Assembly: GCA_002840755.1 (NCBI GenBank) | Contig: PHBZ01000002.1 | Location: forward strand, 62,001 to 126,000 | DNA: 64,000 nucleotides | Reading direction: 5' to 3' | Origin: Chloroflexi bacterium HGW-Chloroflexi-10 | GTDB lineage: Bacteria > Chloroflexota > Anaerolineae > Anaerolineales > Anaerolineaceae | In this document: positions 18,848-27,120 of the stretch, in pieces | Layout: the number at the start of each line of letters is the position of its first letter | Numbering within the stretch: position 1 is the first letter of the stretch | The notes under the pieces: generated by a model | The model's input: only the letters and a program-made list of their open reading frames with translations | The model's database searches: none | Told to the model about the DNA's origin: nothing | Made by a program: the position numbers and the translations under genes

Positions 18848-20740
18848 ATGAAAGGCCGACCAAATTTTCGTAATAAATATGTCTTATTATTAGATATTGT
18901 TTTAATTTTTGTTGCCGTCTTAGGCAGTTATGCTTTGCGGTTTGAATTGGGACCGCTATTTTTTCAATATATCTCTTCTGCTATTTGGATGGTGGCTGTA
19001 TCTTTGGTGATCAAGCCTTTAATATATTATTGGTTTGGTTTATATAGACGCATGTGGATGTATGCCAGTGTCCAGGAGTTGAAGCTTATTATTATCGCAG
19101 TAACCGCGGCTTCAGTTGCCGTTTCTGCTGTTATGGTTGGTCTTTTGTCTGTAAATGTGTTCCGCGGTTTTCCACGTGCTGTATTGGTTCTTGATTGGAT
19201 ATTATCTTTGATGATGGTAGGGGGATTACGGTTTTCATTAAGGGTGATAGGGGATAATCTTGTTGTGGGTTCTGCACCGATTAGAACACATGGTTCTCGC
19301 AGGTTATTGATTGTTGGTGCTGGTGATGCTGGTGCGCTGGTTGTTCGTGAACTTCAGAAAAATCCACAAATGAATTCTAATCCCGTAGGTTTTCTGGATG
19401 ATAATCCATCTAAACTTAAACAGCAAATCCATGGCGTACCTGTTGTTGGTCTGGTTTCGGATTTGTCCAAAGTACTGGAAAATCTCAGGATTGATGAAGT
19501 GATTATTGCAATTCCCAGTGCTCCGGGAAGAATTGTGCGCCTGGTTGCTGATATTTGTAGGGTAAAAAATATGCCATTTCGGACGATGCCAGGTATATAC
19601 GAGCTTCTAGGTGGAACGGTATCTGTTAGTCGATTGCGCGAAGTGGATATTGCCGACCTTTTGCGTCGTCAACCAACACATATGGGTGACGAATTGATTG
19701 GGGCAACTATTAGTGGAAAAACCATTCTTGTCACTGGGGCCGGAGGCTCTATTGGTAAAGAGCTTTGTCGCCAAATTGCACGGTGGGGGCCTTCCGGGCT
19801 AATTTTGGTCGGTCATGGAGAAAACAGTATTTTCGAAGCTTTACTGGATTTAAAAGAAAGTTTTCCGGGTTTATCGCTTACACCAATTATCTCGGATATG
19901 CGTGATAAAAAACGTCTTGATACAATTTTTGAACGCCACCGTCCCCAGGTTGTGTTTCATGCAGCAGCGCATAAACATGTTCCAATGATGGAATTAAATG
20001 TGGAAGAGGCGGTTACGAATAATATATTAGGCACCAGGAATCTGGTTGATGTAGTTGAAAAGTATAAAGTTGAGCGCTTGTTAATGATATCAACCGATAA
20101 AGCGATCCGCCCTAAAAATGTTATGGGCGCCACCAAGCGGATTGCCGAGATGTTGGTTTTAGATGCTGCGCGTAGATCCAATAAGCCTTATTGTGTCGTC
20201 AGATTTGGAAATGTTTTGGGAAGCCGCGGAAGCGTAGTACCGATATTCAAGCGTCAAATTGCCAAAGGTGGACCTATAACTATTACCCATCCGGACATGA
20301 AACGCTATTTTATGACGATACCTGAAGCCGTCTATCTGGTTTTGCAGTCAGCCAGCATAGGTAAGGGGGGAGAGACTTTTGTCTTGAATATGGGAGACCA
20401 GGTTAGAATTGTTGATTTGGCTGAAGATCTAATTCGCTTATCAGGTCTGGAACCGGGAAGAGATGTTGAGATTGTTTTCACAGGCTCCCGTCCGGGCGAA
20501 AAATTAAGTGAAGATTTGTGGGATGAAGATTTTACTTTTCAGAGAACGGATCACCCAGATATTTATCATTTAGCCGGGCAGGATGAAATGCAAGGCGTGG
20601 AATTACAGGATTTTGTTAACCACTTGGTTAAATTATCTCAACAGGGTGATGGTTCGGGAATCATTACACTTTTTGATGAGCAAATCCCAGGTGCCCAGGT
20701 GCGCATTACTCCACCAGAAGATATGACCTCAATAAACTGA
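18848..20740 (+). CDS. CapD/WbpM-like membrane NDP-sugar 4,6-dehydratase
   Basis: 630-aa FlaA1/WbpM/PglF-type enzyme. Four N-terminal transmembrane helices (about 10-130) are followed by a first Rossmann domain (LLIVGAGDAGALVVREL) and a catalytic SDR domain (about 290-600) with TGAGGSIGKELCRQI. The active site reads STDKAIRPKNVMGATKR, with Met replacing the usual SDR Tyr, as is normal for this family. It probably converts UDP-GlcNAc to the 4-keto-6-deoxy sugar used for diamino-sugars or QuiNAc. It lies 2 nt after the sugar transferase, which may use its downstream product. Confidence 0.93.
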   Translation: MKGRPNFRNKYVLLLDIVLIFVAVLGSYALRFELGPLFFQYISSAIWMVAVSLVIKPLIYYWFGLYRRMWMYASVQELKLIIIAVTAASVAVSAVMVGLLSVNVFRGFPRAVLVLDWILSLMMVGGLRFSLRVIGDNLVVGSAPIRTHGSRRLLIVGAGDAGALVVRELQKNPQMNSNPVGFLDDNPSKLKQQIHGVPVVGLVSDLSKVLENLRIDEVIIAIPSAPGRIVRLVADICRVKNMPFRTMPGIYELLGGTVSVSRLREVDIADLLRRQPTHMGDELIGATISGKTILVTGAGGSIGKELCRQIARWGPSGLILVGHGENSIFEALLDLKESFPGLSLTPIISDMRDKKRLDTIFERHRPQVVFHAAAHKHVPMMELNVEEAVTNNILGTRNLVDVVEKYKVERLLMISTDKAIRPKNVMGATKRIAEMLVLDAARRSNKPYCVVRFGNVLGSRGSVVPIFKRQIAKGGPITITHPDMKRYFMTIPEAVYLVLQSASIGKGGETFVLNMGDQVRIVDLAEDLIRLSGLEPGRDVEIVFTGSRPGEKLSEDLWDEDFTFQRTDHPDIYHLAGQDEMQGVELQDFVNHLVKLSQQGDGSGIITLFDEQIPGAQVRITPPEDMTSIN

Positions 20741-20742
20741 TT

Positions 20743-21729
20743 ATGACAAAGATAAATTTACAAGATTGGGATTTATGGCTTTTAAACCAGGAAAACCCGC
20801 ATTTGCTGCAAAAAGGTGCTTGGGGGGATTTTAAGAACCAGTTTGGGTGGACACCAGCGCGTATTATTGTTGATAATGCTGGCTCTCAGATTCTTTTTAG
20901 AAGATTGCCTTTGGGATTAACGATTGCTTATATTGCAAAAGGACCGATCGGTATACACAATGCTGAGTTTTGGAAAGCTGTACATATGGAATGCAGAAAA
21001 CATAAGGCAGTCTTTCTGAGAATCGAACCGGATAGCTGGGATGAACAAAATCAAGAGTTTGATTATTTAAAAAATGGCTTCGTAACTGGAAAATCAATTC
21101 AACCACGCAGAACTATCGTTGTAGATATAACGGGAACGGAAACTGAATGGTTGGAGCGCATGAAACAAAAAACGCGTTACAATATTCGCCTTGCTGAAAA
21201 AAAAGAAGTTAAGGTTCAAATCTCTTCAGAAGTTGATGTCTTTTATAAAATTATGGAAGAAACTGGGCAACGTGATGGCTTTGGAATTCATTCGTTCGAG
21301 TATTACAACTCTGTATATGACCATTTCGAAAAATCGGGTCAAGTTGCTATTTTAATCGCCAGATATGGTGATATTCCGTTGGCGGCTATAATGGTTTTTC
21401 GTGAAGGCAAACGAGCGTGGTATTTCTATGGTGCATCAAATGATCTGGAGCGAAATCGGATGCCGGCCTATTTGTTGCAATTTGAAGCAATGAAATGGGC
21501 TGCCAATGCAGGATGCCAGATGTATGATTTATGGGGAATTCCGGACTCCAATGAAGAAATATTGGAAAGTGAATTCTCTCAGCGGTCTGATGGATTGTGG
21601 GGAGTGTATCGATTCAAACGTGGTTTTGGAGGGACAATAAAACGCTCTTCACCTGCATTTGATTGGATATATATGCCGGTTATTTACAAATTTTATTGTT
21701 GGTTGGAAAAGCGCAAGTCGGGTTTTTGA
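20743..21729 (+). CDS. FemAB-family aminoacyl/peptidyl transferase, copy 1
   Basis: 328-aa double-GNAT-fold protein of the FemX/FemAB/MurM group, which add amino acids from aminoacyl-tRNA to lipid II or, in some loci, to polysaccharides. The recognisable core is ERMKQKTRYNIRLAEKK near residue 140, then YFYGASNDLERNRMPAYLLQ and the C-terminal WGVYRFKRGFGG. The ATG is 2 nt after the CapD-like stop, so it belongs to the polysaccharide operon. A paralogue follows after 123 nt. The acceptor is unknown: it could be peptidoglycan or the surface polymer. Confidence 0.87.
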   Translation: MTKINLQDWDLWLLNQENPHLLQKGAWGDFKNQFGWTPARIIVDNAGSQILFRRLPLGLTIAYIAKGPIGIHNAEFWKAVHMECRKHKAVFLRIEPDSWDEQNQEFDYLKNGFVTGKSIQPRRTIVVDITGTETEWLERMKQKTRYNIRLAEKKEVKVQISSEVDVFYKIMEETGQRDGFGIHSFEYYNSVYDHFEKSGQVAILIARYGDIPLAAIMVFREGKRAWYFYGASNDLERNRMPAYLLQFEAMKWAANAGCQMYDLWGIPDSNEEILESEFSQRSDGLWGVYRFKRGFGGTIKRSSPAFDWIYMPVIYKFYCWLEKRKSGF

Positions 21730-21852
21730 GATATGTAGTTCATTTGTTTGAGGTTGCTAGAATTTGAATAATTTAGACATGAAATCATTCAGATGACAAA
21801 AAATTAATATGGTTATAAAGCCAAATGAGGTTCTGAATAGAAAGATATATGG

Positions 21853-22953
21853 ATGATTGAAATTAATGAAACTGAATGGGCAAAAATTATTAATCAACTT
21901 CCTGGTTCTCATTTTTTGCAAAGCCAGGAGTGGGGAAAAGTAAAATCAGATGTAGGCTGGAATCCGCTTTATTTAGTCTGGAAAAACAATGAAGAGATAC
22001 CTGTAGCCGGCGCTATGGTTCTGGAGCGAATATTAAAAATACCTTTTTTGCCATTTCAGATCAGTCTTATATATATACCGAAAGGGCCATTATTGGATTG
22101 GACAAATATGGAGTTAGTGCAAAAAGTACTTCAGGAAATTCAAGAATTTGCTCAAAACCGAAAAGCTATTTTTATTAAAATTGACCCGGATGTGCCTGTT
22201 GCAATAGGCATTGAAGGAGAAGATGGTTACTGTGAGGATTTTTGCGGAGTGTCTGTTAGAAATCATTTGCAAAAAAGTGGATGGTTATTTTCTAATGATC
22301 AAATTCAATTCCGAAATACAGTGATAATCGATCTAACTCTAGATAAAGAGGATTTGCTTGCAAGAATGAAGCAAAAAACTCGGTACAATATTCGTTTAGC
22401 TGAGAAAAAGGGTGTAATCATTCGGGATGCAAATCGAAATGAATACCCTGATTTGTACAGGTTATATGCGCAGACAGCCTTAAGAGATCAGTTTACTATT
22501 CGATCCCAAGATTATTACATCAAGCTATGGAATAAATTTGCAGACAACAACTTATGTGATGCTTTGATTGCGGAATATGAGGGAAAACTCTTAGCTGGCT
22601 TATTTCTGTTTTATTTTGGGCTAAAGGCGTATTATGTTTACGGAATGTCAAGTGATGAACACCGTAATTTGATGCCTACTTACTTATTACAGTGGGCAGC
22701 TATTCAAAGGGCAAAGGAAAAGAAACTGGAAACGTATGACTTATGGGGAGCACCCAATCAGTTTAATGAAACAGATTCAATGTGGGGGGTTTTTAGATTT
22801 AAACAAGGAATCGGCGGGTACGTTATCCAAACAATAGGCGCATGGGATTATGTTGTAAGTAAACCACAATATTTTCTTTATCAGGAATTGTTACCCCGGT
22901 TTTTAAATATTTTGCGACGAAAAGGCAAAAAAGCTACCCAAAATAGTGTTTAG
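21853..22953 (+). CDS. FemAB-family aminoacyl/peptidyl transferase, copy 2
   Basis: 366-aa paralogue of the preceding protein, sharing the near-identical core RMKQKTRYNIRLAEKKGV, YVYGMSSDEHRNLMPTYLLQ and WGVFRFKQGIGGY. It is longer by an insert around 100-150 (DVPVAIGIEGEDGY...). The two copies diverge outside the core, so the duplication is old. It has a weak ribosome site before ATG 21853. It converges on the kinase gene with only 8 nt between the stops. Role as for copy 1; two copies suggest sequential additions. Confidence 0.87.
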   Translation: MIEINETEWAKIINQLPGSHFLQSQEWGKVKSDVGWNPLYLVWKNNEEIPVAGAMVLERILKIPFLPFQISLIYIPKGPLLDWTNMELVQKVLQEIQEFAQNRKAIFIKIDPDVPVAIGIEGEDGYCEDFCGVSVRNHLQKSGWLFSNDQIQFRNTVIIDLTLDKEDLLARMKQKTRYNIRLAEKKGVIIRDANRNEYPDLYRLYAQTALRDQFTIRSQDYYIKLWNKFADNNLCDALIAEYEGKLLAGLFLFYFGLKAYYVYGMSSDEHRNLMPTYLLQWAAIQRAKEKKLETYDLWGAPNQFNETDSMWGVFRFKQGIGGYVIQTIGAWDYVVSKPQYFLYQELLPRFLNILRRKGKKATQNSV

Positions 22954-22961
22954 AAATAATC

Positions 22962-25052
22962 TTATTTAGTCTTGGGCTGCCACACTGCGTCAAAATCATA
23001 TGAATCATTAGTTGTTAATTGGGTTAGATTGGCGCCATTGATTGTAGCAATATAAATATCGTGATTGGTTCCATCCGGCCAGCGTTCGAATACAAACCAT
23101 TGTCCATCAGGAGAAATGTTGCTATCGGCTGCTGGGCTAAAATCAGCTTGTCCTGAGGGGGGAATGCGGAATTCTAACGGTAAACCTGCATCGTCAATTC
23201 TTTTGCCAACAAAATATGGTATGCCACCTTCGGTATTTTGTTGGGTGTAGAACAGAATTTTGCCATCACCTGACCATGTTGGAAAATTGTTGTATTGATT
23301 GTTCGGAGATGAAAACCTGCTTGGGTTTTGTCCGGTAATATCCGTCCACCAGATTTCATTTGAGGCTACTTTTCTTACAAATGCAATATATTTTCCATCC
23401 GGAGACCAGACAGGCTGCTTGTCTTTCCAGCGGTCAAGAGTGATTTCTTCCAATAAATTATCAGTATAATCATAAATATAAATGTGAATTAGTTTTTCTT
23501 TTGTACCAGAGGCGTTTCCTGATCGTAATGATGCAAAAGCTATTTTTGTGCCGTCAGGCGACCAGGCTGGATCAAAATCACCTGATGGGTCGACAGAAAT
23601 GGGTAATGGCTCAATACTATCCAGGTCGTCAAATGTCATTGTAAATATTCGCGCACCTTCGTAGAAATCTTTTTTTCCACTACAGGGGGAAATAAAAGCC
23701 AATTTTGTACCGTCAGGTGACCATGCAGGTTGACAGGCACCATCAGTAAGGTTGGTTATAGGCTGCTCTTTAGAGCCATCTGTCTGCATCATCCATAATT
23801 GCATCACTGAATCGTTCCGGTTTGATGCAAAAACTATATAACCTTCACCGCCACCAATCGGGGTTGGATTTTGAGCTATAGCAGTACTCGCTTCTGTAGC
23901 GGCAATTTGTGTAGGTTTGGGGATGGTTGCTTTCGGTGTATTTGTTATTTCAGGTAAGGGTTCTTTTATGGAGGTTGGTAATGGACCAGACAAAGAAGTT
24001 AAACCTATACTGGCAATCATATTGCTAACCCCGTTGAAACGGATTTGCCAGTATGTCGCTGAAAGACTAAAAAGGACGATTAAAATTAATAGCACCCATA
24101 ACCGATTTTTTTTTGGTTGTTGGACGGACATACTGATGGGTACACTAATGACGGGTTGAGATATTCCGGTCTGAATCACCGGTTTACTGTCCCGGTTGAT
24201 TGGTGGGGGTGAAACTAATCCTGCTTCCTTGGGAATAGTTGCCATATTTCCGGAATCTAATAACGCTAATCGAAAATCTAAGGCTGATTGGTACCGTTTA
24301 TGCGGGTCGATTTCCAATGCTTTTTCTATTACGAAGGCTAGTTTTTCAGAAATGTTAGATCTTTTTTTTCTGATTGGTGTAAGTTTGGCTTTTCCGGTTA
24401 GACGTGATAGTCCATCTTCCGGAATCAAACCGGTTAATGCCGCATACAGAGTTGCACCCAACGAGTAAACATCAGATCTTTCATCTGTATGACCAGTACC
24501 GTATTGTTCGGGAGGTGAATAACCAGGAGTCATAGCTCTGGCTCCTGTTGTTGTCTGTTGATTTCCTTCCATCAGTTTTACCAAACCAAAATCAACCAGA
24601 ACAACATGACCCTCAGGGGTAATTTTGATATTACCAGGTTTGATATCCCGATGAATAACAGCAGGTTGGCGTTGGTGTAAATACATAAGTGCGTCACAAA
24701 TTGCCGCACCGATCAGAATGACTTCCCGCTCCGGCAGTTGTTCTAATCTCTCAATTCGTTCACGGAGATCTTCCCCTTCAATGAAATCCATAACCAAATA
24801 CTGACCCTGACCCTGAAGGAAAAAATAATCACTCACTCTGGGAAGGTTTGGATGGCGAAGAGTGGCCAAAATACTGGCTTCTCTTTGAAATTGGCGTGAA
24901 TAATCCTCAGTTAGAACCAGGTTTTCTTTAACAGCTACAGGAACACCGATATTTTCATCTGTGGCTTGATAGACCGAGCTCATTCCACCCTGACCAAGGA
25001 TTTTTTCCAGGCGGTAACGATCTCTCAAGATGCTTCCAAGTTTATTCATCAT
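22962..25052 (-). CDS. Ser/Thr protein kinase with C-terminal TolB-like beta-propeller
   Basis: About 696-aa transmembrane Hanks-type kinase. The kinase domain (about 10-275) has the P-loop GQGGMSSVYQATD, Lys in VAVKE, catalytic HRDIKPGNIKI, DFGLVKL and the activation segment TPGYSPPEQYGTGHTDERSD. A Pro/Ser/Thr linker and one transmembrane helix (WVLLILIVLFSLSATYW) lead to an outer PD40/WD40-like propeller (about 405-695) with repeats such as PAWSPDGTKLAF and PVWSPDGKYIAF. The propeller may sense an external ligand. I choose the double ATG at 25052/25049, which starts just before the kinase domain; an ATG at 25085 is also in frame. The gene is divergent from the Thr/Pro-rich protein. Confidence 0.9.
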   Translation of the reverse strand: MMNKLGSILRDRYRLEKILGQGGMSSVYQATDENIGVPVAVKENLVLTEDYSRQFQREASILATLRHPNLPRVSDYFFLQGQGQYLVMDFIEGEDLRERIERLEQLPEREVILIGAAICDALMYLHQRQPAVIHRDIKPGNIKITPEGHVVLVDFGLVKLMEGNQQTTTGARAMTPGYSPPEQYGTGHTDERSDVYSLGATLYAALTGLIPEDGLSRLTGKAKLTPIRKKRSNISEKLAFVIEKALEIDPHKRYQSALDFRLALLDSGNMATIPKEAGLVSPPPINRDSKPVIQTGISQPVISVPISMSVQQPKKNRLWVLLILIVLFSLSATYWQIRFNGVSNMIASIGLTSLSGPLPTSIKEPLPEITNTPKATIPKPTQIAATEASTAIAQNPTPIGGGEGYIVFASNRNDSVMQLWMMQTDGSKEQPITNLTDGACQPAWSPDGTKLAFISPCSGKKDFYEGARIFTMTFDDLDSIEPLPISVDPSGDFDPAWSPDGTKIAFASLRSGNASGTKEKLIHIYIYDYTDNLLEEITLDRWKDKQPVWSPDGKYIAFVRKVASNEIWWTDITGQNPSRFSSPNNQYNNFPTWSGDGKILFYTQQNTEGGIPYFVGKRIDDAGLPLEFRIPPSGQADFSPAADSNISPDGQWFVFERWPDGTNHDIYIATINGANLTQLTTNDSYDFDAVWQPKTK

Positions 25053-25120
25053 AGTTTTCCATCTAGACAAAGATTTTACCCTCATAGACCTAATAATGCA
25101 ATTAAAAAGAGGTAAAAAAA

Positions 25121-25152
25121 TTACTTTCCATAATTCTTTCCTCAGGTATAAT
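25121..25152 (+). promoter_or_regulatory. Promoter for the Thr/Pro-rich protein
   Basis: A perfect TATAAT (25147-25152) has an upstream TTTCCA (25125-25130, 4 of 6 to consensus) at 16 nt. It lies in the 128-nt region shared with the divergent kinase gene and 28 nt before the ATG at 25181. Confidence 0.5.
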
Positions 25153-25180
25153 CAGCAATGTTTGCAAAGAGGATTCAAAA

Positions 25181-26182
25181 ATGACAGGATATGATTTCAA
25201 AACAGCTGTTCAAACCGCATTCTTTCTTGCAGTTATTGGGGGATTGATAAGTGCATTGCTTATGGTGCGGAATTTTCGATCCGCTAGAAAAATGCAGTTT
25301 TATCGAAAAAGGCAACAATTGCAACTTAAGTCTATTCGATTTTTTATTTTGATAATTATTTTTAGCGGATCAGCATATTTTTTCAATCGTTATGCTGAAC
25401 CGGCAATTTATCTCGTTTTTCCTCCCACGCCAACAATAACTTTAACCCCAACAATTACAATTACTCCCACTGTTACGCTAACTCCCACAATAACACTCAC
25501 GCCAACAATTACCGAAACGCCTTCTATTAGTCCAACGCCTTCTTTACCAGAGTCAATTCAGACCCTTTTTGAAGCCACGATAGTTCCAAATGATGATGTT
25601 GCATTTAGTCCGCTAGTGATCTCAAAAGAGATTGATGAAAATATCCAACCGGTCAATCCAACGATAGAATTTGAACAACCACTTACCATCCTATACGCCA
25701 CTTTTAGTTATGTTAATATGGCACCCACAAATCAATGGACTGCTTTATGGTATCGGATTGATGATGGGACATTAATCTGCTATGAGACAAAAACCTGGGA
25801 TGGAGGAACCGGTGGATATGGTTACTCTGATTGTTCGCAATTAAGTAGTGAGTGGTACGCTGGAACATATGAGGTGCAAATATTTATTGGTTATGATTGG
25901 AAAACATCGGGTAGATTTATTATTGCTGGCGAACCGCCAACACCTACCTTTACTCCAACTTTAACTCCATCGACTACCAATACACTGACTCCAACAAATT
26001 CTCGAACGCCATTACCTACACATACAGCAACAAGAACAGCAACCCAAACAACAACGCTAACAAGGACCTTTACGCCTACAGTAACAAAAACAACAACCAT
26101 AACAAACACGCCTTTGCCTTCCTCTACCCCTAGACCTACGGATACGCGATGGCCGTCTGAGACTCCTCAGAGAACGCCATAA
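25181..26182 (+). CDS. Thr/Pro-rich single-pass surface protein
   Basis: 333-aa protein not matching a family I can name. It has an N-terminal hydrophobic segment (about 9-27), a basic stretch, a membrane helix (FFILIIIFSGSAYFF), a degenerate Thr/Pro repeat (units like TPTITLTP, about 83-122), a compact middle domain (about 150-250; LYATFSYVNMAPTNQWTALW, WYAGTYEVQIFIGYDW) with two Cys, and a second Thr/Pro-rich tail to the C-terminus. Such TPT linkers commonly hold extracellular domains away from the membrane in Chloroflexota. A GAGGA ribosome site precedes the ATG. It is divergent from the Ser/Thr kinase, which could phosphorylate it or share its sensing role; that is inference. Confidence 0.7.
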   Translation: MTGYDFKTAVQTAFFLAVIGGLISALLMVRNFRSARKMQFYRKRQQLQLKSIRFFILIIIFSGSAYFFNRYAEPAIYLVFPPTPTITLTPTITITPTVTLTPTITLTPTITETPSISPTPSLPESIQTLFEATIVPNDDVAFSPLVISKEIDENIQPVNPTIEFEQPLTILYATFSYVNMAPTNQWTALWYRIDDGTLICYETKTWDGGTGGYGYSDCSQLSSEWYAGTYEVQIFIGYDWKTSGRFIIAGEPPTPTFTPTLTPSTTNTLTPTNSRTPLPTHTATRTATQTTTLTRTFTPTVTKTTTITNTPLPSSTPRPTDTRWPSETPQRTP

Positions 26183-26187
26183 CGCGA

Positions 26188-27120
26188 TCAGATCATTCTT
26201 GCTTTTTGTGTTCCTAGCAAAACGGATATAGCACGGGCAATTTTTGAAGCTAATTCGGCATTATTTCTTAATAATGCCAGGTTGGCTTTTAATGTTTTTC
26301 CAAGGCTCAAAGAAGCAACCTCTGATAAGAGAAATGGCGTTATCGCTGGTCCATGAATATTATATTTTTCGGCCTTAATCAGAGCTACATGAATGTATTC
26401 TTCCATTTCCTGATATGGAATTGCATCGTTTTCAGGCACCGGATTAACAACCAGAATTGCGTTTTCAATTCCTAATTGTTTTTGACATAGATATAATGCG
26501 GCAATTTCTTCAGGGGTATCAACGGTATCGTTTACAGGCAATCCACTTGATTGCGAATAGAATGCTGGAAATTCATCCGTTTGATAGCCAATTATTGGCA
26601 GGCCATAGGTTTCCAATACTTCTAATGTTGCCGGCAAATCCAGAATTGATTTTGCACCCGCACAAACGATAACTACCGGATTTCGGGACAGTTCAAACAA
26701 ATCTGCTGAAAGGTCAAACTGCGAACCTCGATGGACACCACCAATTCCCCCAGTTGCAAAAACATGAATGCCACTCATCTTAGCTATCATTAAAGTAGCT
26801 GCGACTGTAGTTCCTCCTTTCCAACCATTTTTTATCGCTATTGGAATATCCCGATGACTAATCTTGTGTGTATTTTCAGAATTGGATATATCGATTAATT
26901 GCTGATTTGTCAAACCAACGTGAATTTTATGATCAATTATTGCTGTGGTCGCAGGGGTAACTTGATGAGATTGTGCTATATTTTCCAGGCTTAAGGCTAC
27001 TTCAAAATTTTCCGGCCTGGGCAAACCATGGGTGATAACTGCCGATTCAAAAGCGATTACAGGTAGATGATTCTGTAATGCGTGTTTTACTTCTTCTTTA
27101 AAATTGATATATGGGTTCAT
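26188..27120 (-). CDS. psuG: Pseudouridine-5'-phosphate glycosidase
   Basis: 310-aa PsuG, which reversibly splits pseudouridine 5'-phosphate into uracil and ribose 5-phosphate. Family marks are AFESAVITHGLPRPEN at the N-terminus, GGIGGVHRGSQFDLSADL, VVCAGAKSILDLPATLE and GYQTDEFPAFYS. The length is normal. Its ATG overlaps by one base the stop of the SPFH-like gene upstream (TAATG), so it is translated with that unrelated pair. No psuK kinase is adjacent; the uridine kinase at 63075 is a different family. Confidence 0.95.
   Translation of the reverse strand: MNPYINFKEEVKHALQNHLPVIAFESAVITHGLPRPENFEVALSLENIAQSHQVTPATTAIIDHKIHVGLTNQQLIDISNSENTHKISHRDIPIAIKNGWKGGTTVAATLMIAKMSGIHVFATGGIGGVHRGSQFDLSADLFELSRNPVVIVCAGAKSILDLPATLEVLETYGLPIIGYQTDEFPAFYSQSSGLPVNDTVDTPEEIAALYLCQKQLGIENAILVVNPVPENDAIPYQEMEEYIHVALIKAEKYNIHGPAITPFLLSEVASLSLGKTLKANLALLRNNAELASKIARAISVLLGTQKARMI

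Noticed and set aside
25430..25540. Repeated ACTCCCAC/CAACAATAAC-like units that could suggest a repeat array or CRISPR
   Set aside because: The units encode the Thr/Pro linker of the surface protein, vary freely, and have no equal-length spacers or adjacent cas genes.
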